DNA from: Streptomyces sp. XM4193
Lineage (GTDB): Bacteria > Actinomycetota > Actinomycetes > Streptomycetales > Streptomycetaceae
Direction of reading: 5' to 3'
DNA: 64,000 nt
Assembly (NCBI RefSeq): GCF_023072595.1
Contig: NZ_JALLGK010000006.1
Location: 310,001-374,000, forward strand
The position numbers and the translations under genes are program-made. Every line of letters begins with the position of its first letter. Position 1 is the first letter of the stretch. Below the pieces are notes generated by a model. The model was not told the origin of the DNA. It did no database searches and saw only the letters and a list, made by a program, of their open reading frames with translations. Positions 1 through 7,080 of the stretch are shown here, one piece after another.

Positions 1-111
1 CGGCATGCCGGTGGAAGGCGTGCGCGTCACTTTACGTGGAGTGCGCAGTGGTCCGACAACCCGCTCGTACCAGGACTGTCCTGAAGCGCCGCCCTCTGGC
101 AAGCTGCGTGC

Positions 112-1326
112 GTGTTCGCCTCCGCCTCGCACCCCTCAGCCGACCGGGCCCGATACGACCGTGCCACCGCTCACCTCGACGCCCCGCTGGCGCTGGTGGA
201 CCTGGAGGCCTTCGACGCGAACGCGACTGACCTGGTGCGCCGGGCCGGCGGCAAGCCGGTACGGGTCGCCTCCAAGTCCGTACGCTGCCGCGCACTTCTG
301 GAGCGGGTGCTGGAGCGCCCCGGTTTCGCGGGCGTCATGAGCTTCACTCTGGCCGAATCCCTGTGGCTGGCGAGGTCCGGGATCTCCGATGTGCTCCTCG
401 CCTACCCCTCGGTGGACCGCGCCGGCTACGCCGAGCTGGCCGCCGACCCCAAGCTCGCCGCCTCCGTCACCGTGATGGTCGACGACCCCGCTCAGCTCGC
501 GATGATCGACCAGGCCCGGGACGGGGGTCGGGAGGAGATCAGGGTCTGTCTTGAACTGGACACCTCCTACCGGCTGTTCGGCGGCCGGGTCCGGTTCGGG
601 GCGCGGCGCTCCCCGCTGCACTCCCCCGGCGCACTGGCCGAACTGGCTCGGTCGGTGACGCGCCGGCCCGGGTTCAGCCTGGTCGGACTGATGGCCTACG
701 AGGGGCACATCGCGGGCGTCGGCGACGACGTGCCCGGCCGGCCGCTGCACTCGCGCGCGGTGCGGCTGATGCAGCGCGCCGCGCGGCGGGAGTTGGCCGA
801 GCGGCGGGCCGCGGCGGTACGGGCGGTGCGCGCGGTGGCGCCCGACCTGGAGTTCGTCAACGGCGGCGGCACCGGCAGCGTCCAGCACACCGTCGGTGAG
901 GAGTCGGTGACGGAAGTGGCCGCCGGTTCCGGGCTGTTGATGCCCAGGCTCTTCGACCACTACACCGGCTTCTCCGGCCGCCCGGCCGCGCTCTTCGCGC
1001 AGCCCGTGGTGCGCCGGCCCGGCGTGGGTGTGGTGACGGTGCTCGGCGGCGGCTACCCCGCCTCCGGCGCCGCCGGACCGGACCGCCTGCCGACGCCGTA
1101 CCTCCCCGAGGGCCTGCGGTACGACCCGTTGGAGGGGCCCGGCGAGGTGCAGACACCGCTGCTGGGCTCCGCGGCGGACGATCTGCTGATCGGCGACAAG
1201 GTGTGGTTCCGGCACGCCAAGGCGGGCGAACTGGCCGAGCGGTTCGCCGAGATGCACCTGATCGAGGGCGACCGGATCACCTCGGTCGTACCGACCTACC
1301 GGGGCGAGGGCCACACCTTTCTGTGA
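112..1326 (+). CDS. Amino acid deaminase/aldolase (PLP, D-threonine aldolase-like)
   Basis: A 404-residue protein of the alanine-racemase-fold PLP family (D-threonine aldolase / D-serine dehydratase type). The N-terminal half is a TIM barrel with a Schiff-base lysine in RVASKSVR (Lys55). The C-terminal beta domain contains GGGYPASG and ends in VPTYRGEGHTFL. These enzymes cleave or deaminate hydroxy-amino acids in the cytosol; the exact substrate cannot be read from sequence. The start is GTG at 112, giving a family-typical length with no strong Shine-Dalgarno visible. It converges with the SDR gene. The 111 bases before it show nothing I can name beyond a short CGGCATGCCG palindrome at the edge. 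Confidence 0.85.
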   Translation: MFASASHPSADRARYDRATAHLDAPLALVDLEAFDANATDLVRRAGGKPVRVASKSVRCRALLERVLERPGFAGVMSFTLAESLWLARSGISDVLLAYPSVDRAGYAELAADPKLAASVTVMVDDPAQLAMIDQARDGGREEIRVCLELDTSYRLFGGRVRFGARRSPLHSPGALAELARSVTRRPGFSLVGLMAYEGHIAGVGDDVPGRPLHSRAVRLMQRAARRELAERRAAAVRAVRAVAPDLEFVNGGGTGSVQHTVGEESVTEVAAGSGLLMPRLFDHYTGFSGRPAALFAQPVVRRPGVGVVTVLGGGYPASGAAGPDRLPTPYLPEGLRYDPLEGPGEVQTPLLGSAADDLLIGDKVWFRHAKAGELAERFAEMHLIEGDRITSVVPTYRGEGHTFL

Positions 1327-1449
1327 CCGGTCGGGCCGACGGCCGCGGGCGCGCACCGCGGCAGTCGGCCGACGCGCAGCCCCGCTGCTGCCGTGGACAC
1401 GCGGTCACCGCGGCCCGTCGCCCCGGACCGCGGCACGGCGCACCTGCGC

Positions 1450-1497
1450 GTGCCCGCATCGGTGCGTGCCCGCATCGGTGCGTGCCCGCATCGGCGC
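1450..1497. repeat. Three tandem 16-bp repeats
   Basis: The unit GTGCCCGCATCGGTGC occurs three times head to tail; the last copy has one change. It lies in the 243-bp gap between two convergent genes. A weak GAGCCG...CGGCTC hairpin follows near 1521-1542. No coding capacity is evident. Confidence 0.8.
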
Positions 1498-1569
1498 GAC
1501 GGCGTTCCGGGGCGGCCGGGAGCCGACCGTACGACCGGCTCTCCGCCGGCCCGACGGAGCCGAACCCGG

Positions 1570-2352
1570 CTACAGCGGCGTCACGTACGCCCCGGCGATC
1601 CCGCCGTCCACCAGGAACTCGGCGGCGTTGACGAACGAGGCGTCGTCGCTGGCCAGGAACGCGACCGCGGCCGCGATCTCGGTCGGCTCCGCGAAGCGCC
1701 CCACCGGCACGTGCACCAGTCGGCGCTGGGCGCGCTCGGGGTCCTTGGCGAACAGCTCCTTGAGCAGCGGGGTGTTCACCGGTCCCGGGCACAGCGCGTT
1801 CACCCGGATTCCCTCGCGGGCGAACTGCACGCCCAACTCCCTGGACATCGCCAGCACTCCGCCCTTGGAGGCGGTGTAGCTGATCTGCGAGGTGGCCGCG
1901 CCCATCACGGCCACGAAGGAGGCGGTGTTGATGATGGAGCCGCGTCCCTGCTCGCGCATGTACGGGATGGCGTGGCGGCAGCAGAGGTAGACGGAGGTCA
2001 GGTTGACCTCCTGCACCCGCTTCCACGCCTCCAGTCCGGTGGTGAGGATGGAGTCGTCGTCGGGCGGTGAGATCCCGGCGTTGTTGAAGGCGATGTCGAC
2101 CGAGCCGTAGGTGCGGTGGGCGGTCGCGAAGAGCTCCGCCACCTGGTCCTCGTCGGTGACGTCGGTCTCCACGTACAGGCCGCCGACCTCCTCGGCCGCG
2201 GCCCGCCCGCTGTCGGTGTCGACGTCGGCGCAGACCACGTGGGCGCCCTCGTCGGCCAGTCTGCGCGCGGTGGCCAGCCCGATGCCGCTGCCGGCACCGG
2301 TCACCACGGCGGTGCGGCCGATCAGTCGCCGGCACACTGCTGCTTCGGTCAT
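1570..2352 (-). CDS. SDR family NAD(P)-dependent oxidoreductase
   Basis: A 260-residue classical short-chain dehydrogenase. The cofactor motif TGAGSGIG is at residues 18-25 and the structural NNAG at 90-93. The catalytic triad is Ser145, Tyr159 and Lys163 (SYTASKGG). Asp43 after the second strand suggests a preference for NAD(H). It is the last gene of a minus-strand series after the gamma-glutamyl-amine ligase and the aldehyde dehydrogenase, 135 bp behind the latter. It probably oxidises an alcohol or hydroxy intermediate of the same pathway, which is inference. The substrate is unknown. Confidence 0.85.
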   Translation of the reverse strand: MTEAAVCRRLIGRTAVVTGAGSGIGLATARRLADEGAHVVCADVDTDSGRAAAEEVGGLYVETDVTDEDQVAELFATAHRTYGSVDIAFNNAGISPPDDDSILTTGLEAWKRVQEVNLTSVYLCCRHAIPYMREQGRGSIINTASFVAVMGAATSQISYTASKGGVLAMSRELGVQFAREGIRVNALCPGPVNTPLLKELFAKDPERAQRRLVHVPVGRFAEPTEIAAAVAFLASDDASFVNAAEFLVDGGIAGAYVTPL

Positions 2353-2487
2353 CTGCGGTCCTGCCTTTCACGAAGTCCCGCCCCCGGGTACGGAGCCGGG
2401 CACGGGTGCGAGGGTTCGGTACGGGGGCCCTGGTGCGGGCCCTGGCACGGGCGCGGGTGTGAGTCCTGGTCCTGGTGCGGACCGCCG

Positions 2488-3891
2488 TCAGGTGCTGAGG
2501 AAGACGTTCTTGGTCTCGGTGAAGGCCGACAGTGCGTCGGGGCCGAGCTCCCGGCCCAGGCCCGAGCGCTTGAAGCCGCCGAAGGGCGTCCAGTAGCGCA
2601 CCGCGCTGTGGGAGTTGACCGAGAGGTTGCCCGCGGCGACCGCACGGGCGACACGCAGCGCGCGGGCGCCGTCGCGGGTCCACACGGAGGCGGCGAGGCC
2701 GTAATCGGTGGCGTTGGCGAGGGCGACGGCCTCCTCCTCGTCCCGGAACGGCACCACCACCGCGACCGGGCCGAAGATCTCCTCGATCGCCGCCCGGTCA
2801 CCGGGGTCGCGCTCCAGCACGGTGGCCGGGTACCAATAGCCCCTGCCCTCCGGCGCGCTGCCCCGGATCGCCGCGGGGCCCTCCTGCGGAACGTACCGGC
2901 GCACCCGCTCCCGCTGGGTCTCGGAGATCAGCGGGCCCATGTCGGTGTCCGGGTCGTTCGGGTCGCCGCAGCGGAAGGCCAGTACGGCGGGCTCCAGCAG
3001 CTCCATGAACCGGTCGTAGACGCCGCGTTGGACGAGGATGCGGCTGCGGGCGCAGCAGTCCTGGCCGGTGTTGTCCAGGAAGGAGCCCGGGGCGGCACTG
3101 GCTGCGAGCTCCAGATCGGCGTCGTCGAACACCAGGTTGGGGCTCTTGCCGCCGAGTTCGAGTGTCAGCCGCTTCACTCCGCGGGCGCAGCGCGCCATGA
3201 TCTCCTGCCCGACGGCGGTCGAACCGGTGAAGACGACCTTGGCCACCCCCGGGTGGTCGACCAGGGCGCGCCCGGTGCCGGCCCCGGCGCCGGGGAGCAC
3301 CTGGAACAGGCCCTCGGGCAGCCCCGCCTCCAGGCCGAGTTCGGCCAGCCGCAGCGCGGTCAGCGGGGTGGTCTCGGCCGGTTTGAGGAGTACGGCGTTG
3401 CCGGCCGCGAGGGCGGGCGCGGTGCCCCAGGCGGCGACCGGCATCGGGAAGTTCCAGGGCGCGATGACGGCGACGACGCCGAGCGGTTCCTGGAAGGTGA
3501 GGTTGACTCCGCCGTCGACCGGGATCTGTTGGCCCGTCAGGCGCTCGACTCCCCCGGCCGCGTACTCCAGCAGATCGCGTGCGTTGCCGGCCTCCCAGCG
3601 GGCGTTGCCGATCGGATGGCCGGCCTCCCGCACCTCCAGCAGCGCCAGTTCCTCGAGGTTCTCGTCCACCCGTGCGGCGAACCGGCGCAGCTGTCGGGCC
3701 CGGTCGCCGGGCGACAGCGCGGCCCAGCGGCGCTGTGCGTCGGCGGCGCGGCGCACGGCCCTGTCCACGCCCGGGGCGTCGACGGCGGGGACGGTGGCGA
3801 TCAGCTCCTCCGTCGCGGGGTTGCGGACCTCGTGCGCGGCGGGTGCGTCCGGGTCGGCGGGGGGCTCACCGGTGCGGTGCGGATCGGTCAC
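2488..3891 (-). CDS. Aldehyde dehydrogenase family protein
   Basis: A 467-residue NAD(P)-dependent aldehyde dehydrogenase. Visible motifs are PWNFP (oxyanion Asn147), FTGS (221-224), LELGGKSP with general base Glu245, and NTGQDCCA with the likely nucleophile Cys279. It begins 9 bp after the stop of the glutamine-synthetase-like gene, so the two are surely co-transcribed. In polyamine and ethanolamine routes that proceed by gamma-glutamylation, an aldehyde dehydrogenase oxidises the gamma-glutamyl aldehyde to the acid, and that role is proposed here from context. The length and motifs are intact. Confidence 0.88.
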   Translation of the reverse strand: MTDPHRTGEPPADPDAPAAHEVRNPATEELIATVPAVDAPGVDRAVRRAADAQRRWAALSPGDRARQLRRFAARVDENLEELALLEVREAGHPIGNARWEAGNARDLLEYAAGGVERLTGQQIPVDGGVNLTFQEPLGVVAVIAPWNFPMPVAAWGTAPALAAGNAVLLKPAETTPLTALRLAELGLEAGLPEGLFQVLPGAGAGTGRALVDHPGVAKVVFTGSTAVGQEIMARCARGVKRLTLELGGKSPNLVFDDADLELAASAAPGSFLDNTGQDCCARSRILVQRGVYDRFMELLEPAVLAFRCGDPNDPDTDMGPLISETQRERVRRYVPQEGPAAIRGSAPEGRGYWYPATVLERDPGDRAAIEEIFGPVAVVVPFRDEEEAVALANATDYGLAASVWTRDGARALRVARAVAAGNLSVNSHSAVRYWTPFGGFKRSGLGRELGPDALSAFTETKNVFLST

Positions 3892-3900
3892 TTCTCGGCC

Positions 3901-5292
3901 TCACATGCGTTCGAAGGAGCGGTAGCGCTCCCAGTCGGTCACCGCGGTGTCGTATGCCTGCTGTTCGACCCGCGCCATGTTGCGGTAGTGGTCCACGACC
4001 TCGTCCCCGAACGCCTCCCGGGCGAGGGCGCTGCCGGCCCAGAGCTCGGCGGCGTCGCGCAGGGTGGCCGGCACCTGTTCGGCGTCGCCCGTGTAGGCGT
4101 TGCCGGTGCACTCCTGCGGCAGCTCCAACTCCCGGTCGATGCCGTCGAGTCCGGCCGCGATCATCCCCGCGAGGGCGAGGTAGGGGTTGACGTCGCCGCC
4201 GGGCAGCCGGTTCTCCAGCCGGTGGGAGTGGCCGCGGCCGACGATGCGGTAGGCGCAGGTGCGGTTGTCGGGGCCCCAGGCGACGGAGGTGGGCGCGAAG
4301 GATCCGGGGCTGAAGCGCTTGTAGGAGTTGATGTTCGGGGCGTACAGCAGGGTGAACTCCCGCAGCGCGGCGAGCTGTCCGGCCAGGAAGTGGCGCATCG
4401 TCCGCGACATGCCGTACGGCCCGCTGTCGTCGGCGAGCAGCGGCGCGCCGTCGGAGTCGCGCAGCGAGAGGTGGATGTGGCAGGAGTTGCCCTCGCGCTC
4501 GTCGTACTTGGCCATGAAGGTGAGCGAACGGCCCTCCTGGGCGGCGATCTCCTTGGCTCCGGTCTTGTAGACGGAGTGCTGGTCGCAGGTGGTGAGGGCG
4601 TCGTCGTAGCGGAAGACGATCTCGTGCTGGCCGAGGTTGCACTCGCCCTTGGCCGACTCCACCGCCATCCCGGCCCCGGCCATCTCGTTGCGGATGCGGC
4701 GCAGCAGCGGTTCGACCCGGCCGGTGCCGAGCACGGAGTAGTCGACGTTGTAGAGGTTGGCCGGTGTCATGGTGCGGTAGCCGCCGGTCCAGGCGTCCTC
4801 GTAGGAGTCGCGGAAGACCATGAACTCCAGCTCGGTGCCGGCGTACGCGCTCCAGCCGCGTTCGGCCAGCCTCTCCAGCTGGCGGCGCAGGATCTGCCGC
4901 GGCGAGGCGGGTACGGGCGTGCCGTCCAGCCGGGCGAGGTCGGCGGTGACGAGCGCGGTGCCGGGGTTCCAGGGGGTGCGGCGCAGGGTGGCGAGGTCGG
5001 GGTGCATGGCGAAGTCGCCGTAGCCGTGCTCCCAGGAGGACATCGCGTAGCCGTCGACGGTGTTCATGTCGGCGTCGACGGCCAGGAGGTAGTTGCAGCC
5101 CTCGGTGCCGTGGCCGACCACGTCGTCCAGGAAGAAGCGGGCGGCGAAGCGTTTGCCCTGGAGTCTGCCCTGCATGTCGGTGAAGGCGAGGACGACGGTG
5201 TCGATCTCGCCCTGTTCGACGAGCCGGGTCAGCTCCTCGAGGGGCAGTGGGGGCGTGGCTTCCGCACCTGCCGCGGTTACGCGCTGTGTCAC
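3901..5292 (-). CDS. Glutamine synthetase-like gamma-glutamyl-amine ligase (GlnA4-like)
   Basis: A 463-residue glutamine-synthetase fold protein. It has TELEF (153-157) and GNSCHIHLS (268-276), which carry metal and ATP ligands, and RLENR (358-362). It lacks the C-terminal adenylylation loop of classical GlnA. ATP-dependent ligation of glutamate to an amine is the family role. In S. coelicolor the positional equivalent GlnA4 has been described as a gamma-glutamylethanolamide synthetase. The start is GTG with a perfect AGGAGG four bases upstream. It is the first gene of the glnA4-ALDH-SDR series and diverges from the FadR-type regulator, with an inverted repeat in the 68-bp gap. The substrate (ethanolamine or a polyamine) is inferred. 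Confidence 0.85.
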   Translation of the reverse strand: MTQRVTAAGAEATPPLPLEELTRLVEQGEIDTVVLAFTDMQGRLQGKRFAARFFLDDVVGHGTEGCNYLLAVDADMNTVDGYAMSSWEHGYGDFAMHPDLATLRRTPWNPGTALVTADLARLDGTPVPASPRQILRRQLERLAERGWSAYAGTELEFMVFRDSYEDAWTGGYRTMTPANLYNVDYSVLGTGRVEPLLRRIRNEMAGAGMAVESAKGECNLGQHEIVFRYDDALTTCDQHSVYKTGAKEIAAQEGRSLTFMAKYDEREGNSCHIHLSLRDSDGAPLLADDSGPYGMSRTMRHFLAGQLAALREFTLLYAPNINSYKRFSPGSFAPTSVAWGPDNRTCAYRIVGRGHSHRLENRLPGGDVNPYLALAGMIAAGLDGIDRELELPQECTGNAYTGDAEQVPATLRDAAELWAGSALAREAFGDEVVDHYRNMARVEQQAYDTAVTDWERYRSFERM

Positions 5293-5322
5293 AGGGCCTC
5301 CTGTCCGTACACCGGAGGCTCT

Positions 5323-5342
5323 AAGGTAGTGGCGCGTACCTT
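5323..5342. promoter_or_regulatory. Candidate FadR-type operator, copy 1
   Basis: A perfect inverted repeat AAGGTA-N8-TACCTT lies in the 68-bp divergent gap between the glutamine-synthetase-like gene and its FadR-family regulator, 30 bp from one start and 18 bp from the other. Its core, AAGGT-N10-ACCTT, recurs with the same spacing at 6102-6121. The placement fits autoregulation plus repression of the ligase operon. Confidence 0.6.
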
Positions 5343-5360
5343 TGGGAGGGAAGTAGCGCG

Positions 5361-6095
5361 ATGGACGAGCGTCGGTCGGCCGAGGACGGGAAGGGCCTGC
5401 TCTCCCCCGTGCTGCGCCCGGTGCGCAGCGGCAACGGGTACGAGGAGGCGCTCGAACAGATCCTGCGGGTCATCCGGCTCGATCTGCTCTCCGAGGGAGA
5501 CCGGCTGCCCGCCGAGCGCGAGCTCGCACTCCGGCTCGGCGTCAGCCGCGCCACCCTGCGCGAGGTGCTGCGCACGCTCACCGAACAGGGCCTGGTGACG
5601 AGCGTGCGCGGACGCTACGGCGGCACGTTCGTCCGCCGTCCCGCGACGGATCCGCAACTGCCGCAGGGCCCGGGCGTGTCGGCGGCCGATCTGGAGGACA
5701 CCCTGCGCTTCCGCGAGGTGCTCGAGGTCGGCATCGCGGAACTGGCCGCGCGCGGACGTCCGTGCCCGGCCGCACGGGACCGCCTCGCCGAGGCGCTGGC
5801 CGCGACCGGGGACGCCTCCCCCGACACCTACCGGCGCTACGACACCCGCTTCCACCTCACGCTCGCCGAACTCGCCGGCTCGCCGTCGCTGACCGCCGAG
5901 TACGCCACGGTGCGCGCCCGGCTGAACCAACTCCTGGACCGCATACCCCTGTTGGTCCGCAATCTGGAGCACGCACAGCGCCAGCACACGGAGTTGGCCG
6001 AGGCGGTGCTCGCGGGCGACGCCGAGAGCGCCCGCTCGGTGATGCGGGAGCACTGCGCGGGCACGGCGGCGCTGCTGCGCGGCTTCCTCCCCTGA
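5361..6095 (+). CDS. FadR/GntR family transcriptional regulator (FCD domain)
   Basis: A 244-residue regulator. The N-terminal winged helix (about residues 27-92) contains LPAERELALRLGVSRATLRE and the wing RGRYGGTFV. The C-terminal FCD ligand-binding domain has the expected helices, ending in MREHCAGTAALL. The start is ATG with GGGAGGGAAG upstream. It lies divergent from the gamma-glutamyl ligase operon and upstream of a gamma-glutamyl hydrolase. Matching inverted repeats flank it on both sides. In S. coelicolor a regulator at this position (reported as EpuRI) controls glnA4; equivalence here is inferred from position and family. Confidence 0.85.
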   Translation: MDERRSAEDGKGLLSPVLRPVRSGNGYEEALEQILRVIRLDLLSEGDRLPAERELALRLGVSRATLREVLRTLTEQGLVTSVRGRYGGTFVRRPATDPQLPQGPGVSAADLEDTLRFREVLEVGIAELAARGRPCPAARDRLAEALAATGDASPDTYRRYDTRFHLTLAELAGSPSLTAEYATVRARLNQLLDRIPLLVRNLEHAQRQHTELAEAVLAGDAESARSVMREHCAGTAALLRGFLP

Positions 6096-6099
6096 GCAC

Positions 6100-6123
6100 C
6101 AAAGGTCTCCAGCACAACCTTTG
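6100..6123. promoter_or_regulatory. Candidate FadR-type operator, copy 2
   Basis: The inverted repeat CAAAGGT-N10-ACCTTTG begins 5 bp after the regulator stop and lies about 70 bp before the start of the gamma-glutamyl hydrolase gene. The core arms and the 10-bp spacer are identical to the copy at 5323-5342. This suggests the hydrolase has its own regulated promoter. Confidence 0.55.
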
Positions 6124-6193
6124 ACCGCACGACGTTCGACCGTACGACCGGCCACTGTCCGCGGACCACACCGCTCCGGAAGGGACCACCACC

Positions 6194-6877
6194 GTGCCCA
6201 CACCGCTCGTCGGCATCAGCACCTACCTCGAACCCGCGAGATGGGGCGTCTGGGATCTGCCCGCCGCGCTGCTGCCCGCCGGCTACCACCAGCTCGTCCA
6301 GCGCTCCGGCGGTGTCGCAGCGCTGCTGCCGCCGGACGAGAACCCGCACGCCGCCGCACACGCGGTGGCCCGGCTCGACGCGCTGGTGGTCGCCGGCGGC
6401 TCCGACATCGCGCCCGACCGCTACGGGGCCGAACCCGGACCGCACACCGGCGCGGCCCATCCGGCGCGCGACGCCTGGGAGACGGCGCTGATCGAGGCGG
6501 CACTCGACGCACGACTGCCGCTCCTGGGCATCTGCCGCGGCATGCAGCTGCTCAACGTGGTCTGCGGCGGCACGCTGAACCAGCATCTGGAGGGCCACGG
6601 CGGACCGCCCGGCGTCTTCTCCTCCCACCTGGTCACCCCCGTCGAGGGCACTCGCCTCTCGGCGCTGCTGGACGGGCCGCTGGAGGTGCCGACCTACCAC
6701 CACCAGGCCGTGGACCGGGTCGGCGATTCGCTGACGGTGAGCGCGTACGCGCAGGACGGCACCGTCGAGGCGCTGGAGATGTCGGTGACGCGCGGGTTCG
6801 TGCTCGCCGTCCAGTGGCACCCGGAGGCGGGCGAGGACCTGCGGGTGATGCGGGGGCTCATCGACGCGACGCGCTGA
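6194..6877 (+). CDS. Gamma-glutamyl-gamma-aminobutyrate hydrolase family protein (PuuD-like)
   Basis: A 227-residue class I glutamine amidotransferase of the peptidase C26 type. The nucleophile elbow is GICRGMQLLN with Cys114. The other triad residues are His209 and Glu211 in VQWHPE. The fold starts with PLVGIST. This family hydrolyses gamma-glutamyl amides such as gamma-glutamyl-GABA and so releases glutamate after the carbon skeleton has been oxidised. Its place next to a gamma-glutamyl-amine ligase, an aldehyde dehydrogenase and their regulator supports that role. The start is GTG with GGAAGG upstream. It converges with the BCCT gene across a strong palindromic terminator. Confidence 0.85.
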   Translation: MPTPLVGISTYLEPARWGVWDLPAALLPAGYHQLVQRSGGVAALLPPDENPHAAAHAVARLDALVVAGGSDIAPDRYGAEPGPHTGAAHPARDAWETALIEAALDARLPLLGICRGMQLLNVVCGGTLNQHLEGHGGPPGVFSSHLVTPVEGTRLSALLDGPLEVPTYHHQAVDRVGDSLTVSAYAQDGTVEALEMSVTRGFVLAVQWHPEAGEDLRVMRGLIDATR

Positions 6878-6929
6878 CGGGCCGAGCCGCCCGCCCACCG
6901 GGACGCCCCCGACGGGCCGACGGACTGTC

Positions 6930-6961
6930 GGGCTGTCGGGACGCCGGGCTGTCGGGACGCC
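6930..6961. repeat. Two tandem 16-bp repeats
   Basis: The unit GGGCTGTCGGGACGCC is repeated twice exactly and followed by a partial third copy (GGGCTTGCC). It lies downstream of the gamma-glutamyl hydrolase gene, before the bidirectional terminator. No function is evident. Confidence 0.75.
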
Positions 6962-7008
6962 GGGCTTGCCACCGCGCCCCACGCCCGACACCGCGCGCCG
7001 CACACGAC

Positions 7009-7048
7009 GGTGGCCCCGTGTCGACCGGCCGGTCGACACGGGGCCACC
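7009..7048. terminator. 40-bp perfect palindrome, bidirectional terminator
   Basis: Two 20-bp arms, beginning GGTGGCCCCG and ending CGGGGCCACC, meet with no spacer at the centre CCGG|CCGG. In RNA this is an approximately 18-bp stem with a tight loop. It sits between the convergent hydrolase (+) and BCCT transporter (-) genes, where a shared terminator is expected. No T-run follows, as is usual in Streptomyces. Confidence 0.8.
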
Positions 7049-7080
7049 TCTGGGGCAGGGGGCGTACACCGCCCGGTGGG

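Noticed and set aside
2116..5598. A 1160-codon plus-strand open frame opposite the aldehyde dehydrogenase and GS-like genes
   Set aside because: It is the antisense of two clear genes, has Val/Gly/Arg-rich non-family sequence and exists because GC-biased codons remove stops.
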